A stretch of DNA of 64,000 nt, taken from assembly GCF_004342025.1 (NCBI RefSeq), contig NZ_SLWN01000006.1, positions 124,001 to 188,000 on the forward strand. The letters are read 5' to 3'. This DNA is from Kribbella steppae (GTDB lineage: Bacteria; Actinomycetota; Actinomycetes; Propionibacteriales; Kribbellaceae). The position numbers were made by a program, and so were the translations under genes. Positions 36,364 through 44,416 of this stretch are shown piece by piece (positions within the stretch are counted from its first letter, which is position 1; every line of letters begins with the position of its first letter). The notes under the pieces are model-generated. The model had not been told where the DNA came from. It saw nothing but the letters and a program-made list of their open reading frames with translations, and did no database searches.

Positions 36364-36895
36364 TGAGGTCCGCTCGGAGCAAGACGCCGGTACCGGGTTG
36401 CAGCGGGTCGCCGGGGAAGGTGAAGTCGCGGGTGACCTCGGTGAAGCCAAGGCTGTGGTGGAGGTCGAGGGTTGCGCCGTTGGCGAGGTTGGCGAAGTAG
36501 TAGATGGAATCAGCACGCTCGGCGGTCCAGCGCATGCGGTCGGCGGTGAGGAGTTCGCCGATCCCGTGTCGTCGCCAGTCCGGTGCGACGATCAGGCCGA
36601 CGAGGTAGTACCCGGTCGGCGCCATATCCGGTGGATCGCCGGGGGAGACCTCATGGTGGATCACGCCGCCGTACCCGATCACCTCGTCGCCGGCACAGGC
36701 GACCGCCGCGTACCGTTCCGGCTCGCGGAGGTCGGCCATCAGGCGGTGGGTGCGTGCTTCGACGGAACCACCGGTCCGGGACACGATCAGGCCCGCGCAG
36801 GCTTCCAGATCCGCGAGTTCTGCCGGCCGGACGGTGATCGTAGCGTCAGCCGACTGACGATCGACGTCCGGCTGATAATCCGCGAACCCGCTCAC
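36350..36895 (-). CDS. GNAT-family N-acetyltransferase
   Basis: 181 residues from GTG 36895; codons further upstream are antisense to the next gene and do not look coding. ITVRPAELADLEACAGLIV is a typical GNAT start, and VGLIVAPDWRRHGIGELLTA is the acetyl-CoA loop (RRHGIG). ANLANGATLDLHHSLGFTEV carries the Asn and LGF of the last motif. The substrate is unknown. Its 3' end overlaps the protease gene's 3' end by 14 bases (convergent). Confidence 0.8.
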   Translation of the reverse strand: MSGFADYQPDVDRQSADATITVRPAELADLEACAGLIVSRTGGSVEARTHRLMADLREPERYAAVACAGDEVIGYGGVIHHEVSPGDPPDMAPTGYYLVGLIVAPDWRRHGIGELLTADRMRWTAERADSIYYFANLANGATLDLHHSLGFTEVTRDFTFPGDPLQPGTGVLLRADLTTGQ

Positions 36896-36931
36896 CCGGA
36901 TCAGCTTAGGATCGGCCGGCTGGACGAGCGA

Positions 36932-37225
36932 GTGCGGTTGGCGGGGGAGTTGTACGAGCGGGCGATCTTCAACGGGGAGGCCGATAGACTTTCCACTGCC
37001 GACCGGGAGCCGGACGCGGCCGAAGCCGACCTGATGCTCGCTCGGGGCAAGGTGCTGCACGGGCGGTTCTTGGAAGACAGGGTGGAGGATCCGCGCGAGC
37101 TTGAGCTGTTCGAGCGGGCGCTGGCGCTCTACAACGCCGTGGCCGACGAGGCGGCCGAGCTTGCGGCCTCGGTCGGCGCGACGGCCATCAGCGCACAGAT
37201 CGAAGAAGCGCGGTCACGCCTCTGA
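36932..37225 (+). CDS. Small helical hypothetical protein
   Basis: 97 residues if started at GTG 36932; the frame is open further upstream, and a non-standard CTG at 36920 is the other candidate. It is rich in Glu, Ala, Arg and Leu with regular helical periodicity (VRLAGELYERAIFNGEADRL, ELFERALALYNAVADEAAEL) and may be two or three helices. No family recognised. It is divergent from the GNAT gene with a short shared promoter region, and its stop overlaps the LuxR-family gene's 3' end by 12 bases. Confidence 0.55.
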   Translation: MRLAGELYERAIFNGEADRLSTADREPDAAEADLMLARGKVLHGRFLEDRVEDPRELELFERALALYNAVADEAAELAASVGATAISAQIEEARSRL

Positions 37226-38347
37226 CGGACCGCCCCGCAGGGGTTGGCCGTCAATCGCCCGGCGCTCGTTGTCGCGGACACGGGGCTCGTAGTGGGCGAA
37301 GAAGATCTTGCCGACCAGGTCGCGCCGACTGCGTACGCCGGTCTTGTCGAAGACGCTCTTCAAGTGTTGTTGCACCGTGTGCGTGGAGACGACGAGTTGC
37401 TCCGCGATGTCGGTGGTGGAGTTGCCCTGCAGGACCAGTCGGGTGATCTCCTGCTCGCGTTCGGTCAGCCCATACGCCGACATGAGCAGCGGCGCGATGC
37501 GGCCGGGATGAGCCGGCTCGACGATGACTGCGACCCGGCGGGAACTCGATGAGACCAGCGAGGTGCCGTGCAGCACCACCCAGCGACCGGACCGCGACAT
37601 CACCCGGGACACGGCCACTTCACCGGCGTCCGGGTAGGTCGCCGTACGCAGAGCCTGGCCGGCGACCGCGAGGACGGCCGACGGCAGCCGGCCCGTCTCC
37701 CAGTCACCATCAGGGAGGTCGCGCAGCCAGTGCTCGACGCCGGGTGTCGCCGACTCGATCTCCCAGTTGCCGGTGACAACGATCAGGCCGGGCGCGTCGG
37801 AACCCTCCGGATCGGTGGCCGCACCGAGGAGCAGGGAGTTGCGCGCGCCGGCCGCGAGGACGGGCGCGATGCTCCGCAGGAACGCCTGGTCCTCGTCGCC
37901 GAAGAGAGGTTGCCCTGATTCCCGGTAGAGGCCGACTGCTCCCCAAACCTCGCCTGACCTCGTGCGCAGGCACGCGATCAACTCCTGGTCGCCACCCATC
38001 GTCATGTTCTCGTGCCAGCGCGGACTGCTGGCCGGGTTGCCGCCGGTGGCATCGTGCAGGGTCGAGATACCTCGCGTCGAGCGCGCGACATCGGCGAGAT
38101 TGTTGACGTCGTCCCCGTAGTACTCCTGGGCGAGCCATTCCTGCGGGAGCTCCGGCATGCCCTCGTTGAAGTGACTGGTCACCAGCAGAGAAGCCGGATC
38201 CAGCGTGTACCAGCACGGCGCCTGGTAGTACGGGACCGCGTCGCGGAGGATCTCGGACGACTCCCGCCAGAGCGTAACGAGGTCGAGCCCCTGTCGCGTC
38301 AGAGTCGCGATCCGGTCGCTCGCACGCTCCTTCGCGTACCCGCTCAC
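37214..38347 (-). CDS. LuxR-family transcriptional regulator with GAF-like sensor half
   Basis: 377 residues from GTG 38347. The C-terminal helix-turn-helix is unmistakable: LTEREQEITRLVLQGNSTTD, then IAEQLVVSTHTVQQHLKSVF near residues 300-360. The N-terminal ~250 residues look like a GAF-type sensor (GGDQELIACLRTRSGEVWGA, LFGDEDQAFLRSIAPVLAAG). There is no receiver domain or P-loop. The frame is open much further upstream, but that part lies over the divergent cupin gene. The divergent cupin gene at 38435 is a probable target. Confidence 0.88.
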   Translation of the reverse strand: MSGYAKERASDRIATLTRQGLDLVTLWRESSEILRDAVPYYQAPCWYTLDPASLLVTSHFNEGMPELPQEWLAQEYYGDDVNNLADVARSTRGISTLHDATGGNPASSPRWHENMTMGGDQELIACLRTRSGEVWGAVGLYRESGQPLFGDEDQAFLRSIAPVLAAGARNSLLLGAATDPEGSDAPGLIVVTGNWEIESATPGVEHWLRDLPDGDWETGRLPSAVLAVAGQALRTATYPDAGEVAVSRVMSRSGRWVVLHGTSLVSSSSRRVAVIVEPAHPGRIAPLLMSAYGLTEREQEITRLVLQGNSTTDIAEQLVVSTHTVQQHLKSVFDKTGVRSRRDLVGKIFFAHYEPRVRDNERRAIDGQPLRGGPSEA

Positions 38348-38434
38348 ACCACTCAAGGTACGGCGGCTCGGCCGGTTTGCAGATACCACATTTCTGGAAT
38401 GGCCGGCCGGAGATCGCGCTCGTAGCGTCGAGCC

Positions 38435-38923
38435 ATGACACAAGTACAGGTGGTAGGGCCGTCCGACGGCCAGACGACGAAGGACATGGCAGGGATCCGG
38501 GCTGACCGGTACCTGATCGACAGCGCAGCCTCCGGTGGCGGGTTCGCACTCGTGGAACAGGTCATCGACGCCCGTGTGCTGGCCGCGCCCCTGCACCGGC
38601 ACAGCCGGGAGGACGAGTACAACTTCGTGCTCGAAGGACGGATGGGAGTGGTGCTGGGCGACGAGGAGGTCTTCGCGGACGCCGGCACGCTCGTCTACAT
38701 GCCACGACACCAGTGGCACACGTACTGGAACGCCGGTGACACGCAGCTCCGTGTGCTCGCGATCATCGCACCCGGCGGCCTGGAGGAGCTGTTCCGCAAG
38801 CTCGCCGAGCCGGGTGGGGAGTACGACGAGGAGACGCTGCCGGCGCTGGCCGCGCAGTACGGGTGCGAGCTCGACTTCGCGGCGACCATGCCGATCGCCG
38901 AGCGTCACCAGCTGATCTTCTAG
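38435..38923 (+). CDS. Cupin-domain protein
   Basis: 162 residues. Cupin motif 1 is APLHRHSREDEYNFVLEGRM (two His, one Glu) and motif 2 is YMPRHQWHTYWNAGDTQLRV (His), giving the usual 3-His/1-Glu metal site. Similar single-domain cupins include quercetin dioxygenase-like and ChrR-like proteins, and the reaction is not clear. Divergent from the LuxR-family gene by 87 bases, and followed 8 bases later by a SnoaL-like gene, so the two may form a small operon under LuxR-type control. Confidence 0.82.
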   Translation: MTQVQVVGPSDGQTTKDMAGIRADRYLIDSAASGGGFALVEQVIDARVLAAPLHRHSREDEYNFVLEGRMGVVLGDEEVFADAGTLVYMPRHQWHTYWNAGDTQLRVLAIIAPGGLEELFRKLAEPGGEYDEETLPALAAQYGCELDFAATMPIAERHQLIF

Positions 38924-38931
38924 GCGTCGTT

Positions 38932-39243
38932 ATGGCGCCGGAGGAGCTCGAGTCGATGCTCGAGGACGCGTTCGTCCTGCACGATCACGAGGCGCTCGCG
39001 CAGCTCTTCGAACCGGAGGCGATGCTGCACCCGGCCGGGTGGCCCGACCCCGCCCGCGGCCGGGCCGAGATCGAGCGCCTCATGGACGACCTCTGGGACC
39101 ACCAGCTCAGGTACGTCGCCGATCCGAGGACGGTCCTCCAGTTGCGGGGGACCGCCCTGATCATCAGTCGCTCGGCCATCAACGTCGTACGGCGCACCCC
39201 GGACGGCACCTGGCGCTACGCCATCGTCCACCTGACCCGCTGA
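38932..39243 (+). CDS. SnoaL/NTF2-like small protein (DUF4440-like)
   Basis: 103 residues from ATG 38932. LESMLEDAFVLHDHEALAQL and FEPEAMLHPAGW...GRAEIERLMDDL fit the first half of an NTF2-like fold, with beta strands after (RTVLQLRGTALIISRSAINV, WRYAIVHLTR). Proteins of this type often remodel or bind small molecules. It follows the cupin gene after 8 bases. A role is not assigned. Confidence 0.7.
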   Translation: MAPEELESMLEDAFVLHDHEALAQLFEPEAMLHPAGWPDPARGRAEIERLMDDLWDHQLRYVADPRTVLQLRGTALIISRSAINVVRRTPDGTWRYAIVHLTR

Positions 39244-39268
39244 CGCCTTCCCTGACCGGCCCGCGTTC

Positions 39269-39475
39269 TTACCAGCCGCGGGCCCGCCACTCGGAGACGT
39301 TCGGGCGCTCCTTGCCGAGGGCGGTGTCGGAGCCGTGGCCTGGGTAGACCCAGGTCTCGTCGGGGAGCTCGTTGAAGAGCTTGGCCTCGACGTCGATGAT
39401 CAGTGAGGTGAACCGCTCGGCATCACCCTGGGTGTTGCCAACCCCGCCCGGGAACAACGAGTCGCCGGAGCAGAA
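39269..39475 (-). pseudogene. 3' fragment of the metallo-beta-lactamase-fold gene (duplicated segment)
   Basis: About 68 codons reading GDSLFPGGVGNTQGDAERFT ... YPGHGSDTALGKERPNV ... EWRARGW and a stop, almost the same as the end of the intact gene at 39896-40555. DNA identity is about 92 per cent over ~205 bases by eye. The fragment has no start of its own and lacks the HxHxDH part. Together with the intact gene's end it brackets the Imm7-type gene as direct repeats, which points to insertion or duplication by recombination. Confidence 0.8.
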
Positions 39476-39479
39476 CAGT

Positions 39480-39887
39480 TCAAGGACCATCGAGATCGTC
39501 CTCCACGACGCCAATATGTGGCGAGAGGTACGGGTCTGGCTCTGGAACTATGGACCCGCGCTTCATGACCCACACGACCCAGCGGTTCTGGTCCTCGCCC
39601 TGCGCTTCGTCGTCGTAGACATGAAGCACGCCGTACGACCACGGAGCCGCATGGGCGAGTCGTCGGAACGCCTCGACCACAGCATCTTGGCGGTGATTTC
39701 GCAGCCCGGCCATTCACAGCTGAGCTGAACCGTTGACGATCCGCAGATCTGCCGTCTGCAGGTCGTTCTGCACCTCCGTGAGCTCTCTGATCACGGCGTC
39801 GTACGCGCCGTGGCTCAGGTCGTCAGCCTTCCCGCCGAACGCCTCCTGGGAGTCCCGAACCGTGGCCCAGCCGTGGTATTCGAACAC
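39480..39887 (-). pseudogene. Imm7-type immunity gene broken by an in-frame TGA
   Basis: Read from GTG 39887 the frame gives FEYHGWATVRDSQEAFGG, an Imm7-like beginning, and continues 57 residues to NGSAQL. It then meets TGA at 39714-39716 and continues in the same frame with MAGLRNHRQDAVVEAF, WSYGVLHVYDDEAQGEDQNR, WVVWVMKRGSIVPEPDPYLS to a stop at 39480. Joined, the ~135 residues have the expected length and order of Imm7 immunity proteins of polymorphic toxin systems. A single nonsense change explains the break, though re-initiation at the ATG after TGA could still make the second half. No toxin partner adjoins it. Confidence 0.7.
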
Positions 39888-39895
39888 GCGACGTC

Positions 39896-40555
39896 CTACC
39901 AGCCGCGCGCTCGCCACTCCTGGACGTTCGGGCGCTCCTTGCCGAGGGTGGTGTCGGAGCCGTGGCCTGGGTAGACCCAGGTCTCGTCGGGGAGCTCGTT
40001 GAAGAGCTTGGCCTCGACGTCGTTGATCAGTGAGGTGAACCGCTCGGCGTCCCCCTGGGTGTTGCCGACGCCGCCTGGGAACAGCGAGTCGCCGGTGAAC
40101 AGGTGGGGTGCGCCGGCCGGGTCGTCGTACAGCAGCGCGATCGAGCCCGGGGTGTGGCCGACCAGGTGGATGACCTTGAGCGTGCACTGGCCCACCGGGA
40201 TGCTCGCGCCCTCGTCGACGAGTTCGTCGGTGGGTACGTCGATGCCCTCGGCGTCGTACCGGCCGGCGACCGTCGTCGCGCTGGTCCGGGCCACCACCTC
40301 GGCGAGTGCCTGCCAGTGGTCCTGGTGGCGGTGCGTGGTGACGATCCGCTCGAGCCCGCCGTCGCCGATCAGCGTGAGCAGCGTCTGCGCGTCGTTGGCC
40401 GCGTCGATCAGTACCTGCTCGTCGGTCCGGCGGCAGCGGAGCAGATAGGCGTTGTTGTCCATCGGCCCGACCGCGACCTTGGTGATCATCAGCTCGGCCA
40501 GCTCGTGGGTCTGCACGGGTCCGCCGACCTTGACGTTTCCGTGGTACTCCGGCAT
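39896..40555 (-). CDS. Metallo-beta-lactamase-fold hydrolase
   Basis: 219 residues from ATG 40555, preceded by GGGAGGG. The metal motif is TTHRHQDHW (HxHxDH with Arg and Gln between), with HTPGS, FTGDSLF and YPGHG supplying the other ligands, as in glyoxalase II-like enzymes. Substrate unknown; some relatives are thioesterases or persulfide dioxygenases. The longer frame upstream of 40555 crosses the uvrA promoter and is not used. Only 8 bases separate its stop from the broken Imm7 gene. It is divergent from uvrA. Confidence 0.9.
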   Translation of the reverse strand: MPEYHGNVKVGGPVQTHELAELMITKVAVGPMDNNAYLLRCRRTDEQVLIDAANDAQTLLTLIGDGGLERIVTTHRHQDHWQALAEVVARTSATTVAGRYDAEGIDVPTDELVDEGASIPVGQCTLKVIHLVGHTPGSIALLYDDPAGAPHLFTGDSLFPGGVGNTQGDAERFTSLINDVEAKLFNELPDETWVYPGHGSDTTLGKERPNVQEWRARGW

Positions 40556-40649
40556 GCGCCCTCCCGGGGAAGTCGGTAACACCGCCGATCCTTGCATCAA
40601 TCCGGTCGCGCGGTCATGTCGGCCGAGTTGCCAGAACCACCCTTCTCGA

Positions 40650-40665
40650 TCGAATATACTTTCGA
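40650..40665. promoter_or_regulatory. LexA (SOS) box upstream of uvrA
   Basis: TCGAATATACTTTCGA matches the actinobacterial LexA consensus TCGAAC-N4-GTTCGA at 10 of 12 positions and is an inverted repeat. It lies 112 bases before the uvrA start and 95 bases before the divergent hydrolase, so DNA damage should induce uvrA, and possibly both genes. Confidence 0.75.
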
Positions 40666-40776
40666 AGCGTGCTCGATCGGGGTCCCCGAACCGGCGGCGG
40701 AAGTTTTTGTCGGTGGGCCTCGTTAGCATGACCGGGCATGCCATGGAACCCCTCGAGAACGGCTGAGAGTGAGCTT

Positions 40777-43700
40777 GTGTCTGACCGTCTGATCGTGCGC
40801 GGAGCGCGTGAGCACAACCTGAAGGACGTCTCGGTCGACCTGCCGCGGGACGCCATGATCGTCTTCACCGGCCTGTCCGGGTCCGGTAAGTCCAGCCTGG
40901 CGTTCGACACGATCTTCGCCGAGGGCCAACGCCGGTACGTCGAGTCCCTGTCGGCGTACGCGCGCCAGTTCCTCGGTCAGATGGACAAGCCGGACGTCGA
41001 CTTCATCGAGGGCCTGTCACCGGCCGTCTCGATCGACCAGAAGTCCACCTCCCGCAACCCGCGCTCGACCGTCGGCACGATCACCGAGGTCTACGACTAC
41101 CTCCGGTTGCTGTTCGCCCGGGCCGGTCGCCCGCACTGCCCGGAGTGCGGTGAGCCGATCGCGCGGCAGACCCCGCAGCAGATCGTCGACCGGGTGCTCG
41201 AGCTGGACGAGGGAATCCGGTTCCAGGTGCTCGCGCCGGTCGTCCGCGGCCGCAAGGGGGAGTACGTCGACCTCTTCCGCCAGCTGAGCGGTCAGGGCCT
41301 GTCCCGGGCCCGGGTGGACGGCGAGACGATCCAGCTGCTCGAGCCGCCGAAGCTGGACAAGCAGAAGAAGCACACCATCGAGGTCGTTGTCGACCGGCTC
41401 GCGGTGAAGCGCTCCGCGAAGCAGCGGCTGACCGACTCGATCGAGACCGCGCTCGGCCTGGCCGGCGGACTGGTCATCCTGGACTTCGTCGACCTGCCGG
41501 AGGACGACCCGCACCGCGAGCGCCGGTTCTCCGAGAAGCTCGCCTGCCCGAACGATCACCCGCTCGCCATCGACGAGCTCGAGCCACGGTCGTTCTCGTT
41601 CAACTCGCCGTACGGCGCCTGCCCGGTGTGCACCGGTCTCGGCACGCGGATGGAGGTCGACCCGGAGCTGCTGGTCCCGGACCCGTCCAGGTCGCTGGAG
41701 GACGGTGCGATCCAGCCGTGGTCGGGCGCGAACGTGACGCAGTACTTCGAGCGGCTGCTGGCGGCGTTGGCCAAGGACCTGAAGATCAAGACCAGCACGC
41801 CGTTCGGCGAGCTGCCGGCGAAGGCGAAGAAGTCGTTGCTCACCGGGCACGACCGGCAGGTGCACGTCTCGTACAAGAACCGCTACGGCCGCGAGCGGTC
41901 GTACTACACCACCTTCGAGGGTGTGATCCCGTACGTCGAGCGACGGCATGCGGAGGCGTCGAGCGACACCAGCCGGGACCGCTTCGAGGAGTACATGCGC
42001 GAGGTGCCGTGCCTGGCCTGCAACGGCGCGCGGCTGAAGCCGATCTCGCTCGCGGTCACGCTGGGTGGGAAGAACATCGCCGAGATCAGCGCGATGTCGA
42101 TCGACGAGGTGCACGACTTCCTCAAGCAGATGGACCTGTCCCCGCGGGAGAAGCAGATCGCGGAGCGGGTGGTCAAGGAGATCGGCGAGCGGCTGCGGTT
42201 CCTGCTCGACGTCGGGCTGGACTACCTGGCGCTGAGCCGGCCGGCGGGTTCGCTGTCCGGCGGTGAGGCGCAGCGGATCCGGCTGGCGACCCAGATCGGC
42301 TCGGGGCTGGTCGGCGTACTGTACGTGCTCGACGAGCCGTCGATCGGTCTGCACCAGCGGGACAACCGGCGGCTGATCGAGACCCTGGTCCGGCTGAAGG
42401 ACCTCGGCAACACGCTGATCGTGGTCGAGCACGACGAGGACACCATCGACCACGCCGACTGGGTCGTCGACATCGGCCCCGGCGCGGGTGAGCACGGCGG
42501 CCAGGTGGTCGTGTCCGGCACCGTCGAGGACCTGAAGAACCATCCGGACTCGATCACCGGCGCATACGTGTCCGGCCGCCGGGAGATCCCGATCCCGCCG
42601 GTCCGGCGGCCGCTCACCGAGGGCCGGGAGCTGACCGTGTACGGCGCCCGGCAGAACAACCTGCAGGACATCGACGTGACCATCCCGCTCGGGGTGTTCG
42701 TCGCCGTCACCGGGGTGTCCGGCTCGGGTAAGTCGACGCTGGTCAACGACATCCTCTACACCTCGCTGGCCCGGCAGATCTACGGCGCCCGTACGGTGCC
42801 CGGCCGGCACACGAAGATCTCCGGGATGGAGCTGGTCGACAAGGTCATCCACGTCGACCAGTCGCCGATCGGCCGGACGCCCCGGTCGAACCCGGCCACC
42901 TACACCGGGGTGTGGGACCACGTCCGCAAGCTGTTCGCGGACACCCCGGAGGCGAAGGTCCGCGGGTACCAGCAGGGCCGGTTCTCGTTCAACGTCAAGG
43001 GCGGCCGGTGCGAGGCCTGCTCGGGTGACGGCACACTGAAGATCGAGATGAACTTCCTGCCGGACGTCTACGTCCCGTGCGAGGTGTGTCACGGCGCCCG
43101 GTACAACCGGGAGACGCTCGAGGTGCACTACAAGGGCAAGACGGTCGCGGACATCCTGGACATGCCGATCGAGGAGGCGTCGGAGTTCTTCGCCGCCATC
43201 CCGGCGATCTCGCGGCACCTGACGACCCTGGTCGAGGTGGGTCTGGGTTACGTCCGGCTGGGCCAGCCCGCGCCGACGCTGTCCGGTGGTGAGGCGCAGC
43301 GGGTGAAGCTGGCGTCGGAGCTGCAGAAGCGGTCGACCGGCCGGACGGTGTACGTGCTGGACGAGCCGACCACCGGCCTGCACTTCGAGGACATCCGCAA
43401 GCTGCTCGGCGTTCTCGGCGGTCTGGTGGACAAGGGCAACTCGGTGCTGGTGATCGAGCACAACCTCGACGTGATCAAGACCGCCGACTGGATCATCGAC
43501 CTCGGCCCGGACGGCGGCCGTCGCGGTGGCACGCTGGTGGCCGAGGGTACGCCGGAGGACGTCGCGGCCAACGCTGCGTCGTACACGGGTGCCTTCCTGG
43601 CCGAGATCCTGGACGGCCGCGCCGCCAAGCCGAGCGCCAAGCAGCAGGCCGCCGCAGCGAAGACAGCCGTGAAGAAGGCCCCGGCGGCGAAGAAGGCTCC

Positions 43701-43806
43701 GGCGGCTAAGAAGGCCCCGGCCAGGAAGACAGCGGCGACCAAGGCCGCGGCGACGAAGACCGCAGCCAAGAAAGCAACGCCGGCGAGGAAGCGCGCGGCC
43801 GGCTGA
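40777..43806 (+). CDS. uvrA: Excinuclease ABC subunit A, with a Lys/Ala/Pro-rich C-terminal tail
   Basis: Damage-recognition ATPase of nucleotide excision repair. 1,009 residues from GTG 40777. Two ABC ATPase modules: Walker A GLSGSGKSS and GVSGSGKST, signatures LSGGEAQRIRLATQ and LSGGEAQRVKLASE, and Walker B VLDEPSIGLHQ and VLDEPTTGLHFED. Zinc-finger cysteines are visible (CPECGE; CEACSGDG with CEVCHGAR). UvrA usually ends near residue 950; here ~60 more residues follow with repeats of KKAPAAKKAPAAKK and ATKAAATK, like histone H1 or the mycobacterial HupB tail. An SOS box lies upstream. Confidence 0.97.
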   Translation: MSDRLIVRGAREHNLKDVSVDLPRDAMIVFTGLSGSGKSSLAFDTIFAEGQRRYVESLSAYARQFLGQMDKPDVDFIEGLSPAVSIDQKSTSRNPRSTVGTITEVYDYLRLLFARAGRPHCPECGEPIARQTPQQIVDRVLELDEGIRFQVLAPVVRGRKGEYVDLFRQLSGQGLSRARVDGETIQLLEPPKLDKQKKHTIEVVVDRLAVKRSAKQRLTDSIETALGLAGGLVILDFVDLPEDDPHRERRFSEKLACPNDHPLAIDELEPRSFSFNSPYGACPVCTGLGTRMEVDPELLVPDPSRSLEDGAIQPWSGANVTQYFERLLAALAKDLKIKTSTPFGELPAKAKKSLLTGHDRQVHVSYKNRYGRERSYYTTFEGVIPYVERRHAEASSDTSRDRFEEYMREVPCLACNGARLKPISLAVTLGGKNIAEISAMSIDEVHDFLKQMDLSPREKQIAERVVKEIGERLRFLLDVGLDYLALSRPAGSLSGGEAQRIRLATQIGSGLVGVLYVLDEPSIGLHQRDNRRLIETLVRLKDLGNTLIVVEHDEDTIDHADWVVDIGPGAGEHGGQVVVSGTVEDLKNHPDSITGAYVSGRREIPIPPVRRPLTEGRELTVYGARQNNLQDIDVTIPLGVFVAVTGVSGSGKSTLVNDILYTSLARQIYGARTVPGRHTKISGMELVDKVIHVDQSPIGRTPRSNPATYTGVWDHVRKLFADTPEAKVRGYQQGRFSFNVKGGRCEACSGDGTLKIEMNFLPDVYVPCEVCHGARYNRETLEVHYKGKTVADILDMPIEEASEFFAAIPAISRHLTTLVEVGLGYVRLGQPAPTLSGGEAQRVKLASELQKRSTGRTVYVLDEPTTGLHFEDIRKLLGVLGGLVDKGNSVLVIEHNLDVIKTADWIIDLGPDGGRRGGTLVAEGTPEDVAANAASYTGAFLAEILDGRAAKPSAKQQAAAAKTAVKKAPAAKKAPAAKKAPARKTAATKAAATKTAAKKATPARKRAAG

Positions 43807-43836
43807 TCCCGGTTCTGTCTTCCCCGACCAGCACAC

Positions 43837-43880
43837 AGCGCTCCCGGCCTGGCTTCCGCCCGGTTCGGGGGCGCTTTGTT
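43837..43880 (+). terminator. Probable terminator after uvrA
   Basis: AGCGCTCCC (43837-43845) pairs with GGGGGCGCT (43867-43875), 9 bp with one G-T pair, followed by TTGTTGTT. It begins 30 bases after the uvrA stop. The rest of the 43807-44063 gap holds no gene; it should contain the promoter for the T7SS cluster, but I see no clear -10/-35 pair. Confidence 0.6.
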
Positions 43881-44063
43881 GTTGCCTGCTCACGCATCGG
43901 TAGTTGCCTTAGGCAACGATCCGGAGAGTGGATTGGGTCGGTCCGTTACAGGCACCTTTCGATCCTGGTCGAAACGTCCGGGCAGGCATCGGGGCCGCCC
44001 TCGTTGACCCGGTGTGGCGATTATCGTTGCGCTGCGGCGTGACCACACTTCGAAGGAGAGACA

Positions 44064-44402
44064 GTGACCGGACGATGGGACATGGGCCAGGACACCCTGA
44101 GCCAACTGGCCAAGAAGACCGGGACAGGGACACAGGACCTCGGCGCCCTGGTCAAGCAGTTGGTCGCCGCGGCGCAACCGCTGGAAGGCAAGATGAGCGG
44201 CGCCGGCAAGGCGATGTTCGACGGATTCAAGGCGAACGTTGACGGTATCGCCGCCGACCTGAACGCCGGGCTCGCGGCGATCAACGAGGGCCAGTCCGGC
44301 ATGGACACGGCCTTCCGCGGTGGTGACACCGAGATGGCCGACACCGCGAAGAAGAACCAGGGCGCGGCCGACTTCAACGCCGCCAAATTCGGCAAGCGCT
44401 GA
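44064..44402 (+). CDS. EsxA-like small helical T7SS protein (WXG100 superfamily, FxG turn)
   Basis: 112 residues, two long helices (TLSQLAKKTGTGTQDLGALV ... ANVDGIAADLNAGLAAINEG). At the hairpin turn the usual WxG is replaced by FDG (KAMFDGF). The size and helix-turn-helix layout fit an ESX-type substrate, which would pair with the next protein. No C-terminal YxxxD/E export signal is seen; the end is NAAKFGKR. Start GTG 44064 after GAAGGAGAGAC. It is the first gene of the secretion island and 14 bases ahead of the second Esx-like gene. Confidence 0.75.
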   Translation: MTGRWDMGQDTLSQLAKKTGTGTQDLGALVKQLVAAAQPLEGKMSGAGKAMFDGFKANVDGIAADLNAGLAAINEGQSGMDTAFRGGDTEMADTAKKNQGAADFNAAKFGKR

Positions 44403-44416
44403 GAGAGGAACTGACG

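Noticed and set aside
37214..38908. 564-residue version of the LuxR-family regulator
   Set aside because: The upstream ~187 codons are antisense to the cupin gene; the recognisable protein starts at GTG 38347.
39714..39716. Selenocysteine reading of the in-frame TGA in the Imm7-type gene
   Set aside because: No selenocysteine insertion structure is evident after the codon, Imm7 proteins are not selenoproteins, and the position is not a conserved cysteine as far as I can tell.
41017..43893. 958-codon minus-strand frame opposite uvrA
   Set aside because: Mirror image of a certain gene, no recognisable motif, Asp/Arg/Leu-rich as expected from antisense of uvrA codons.
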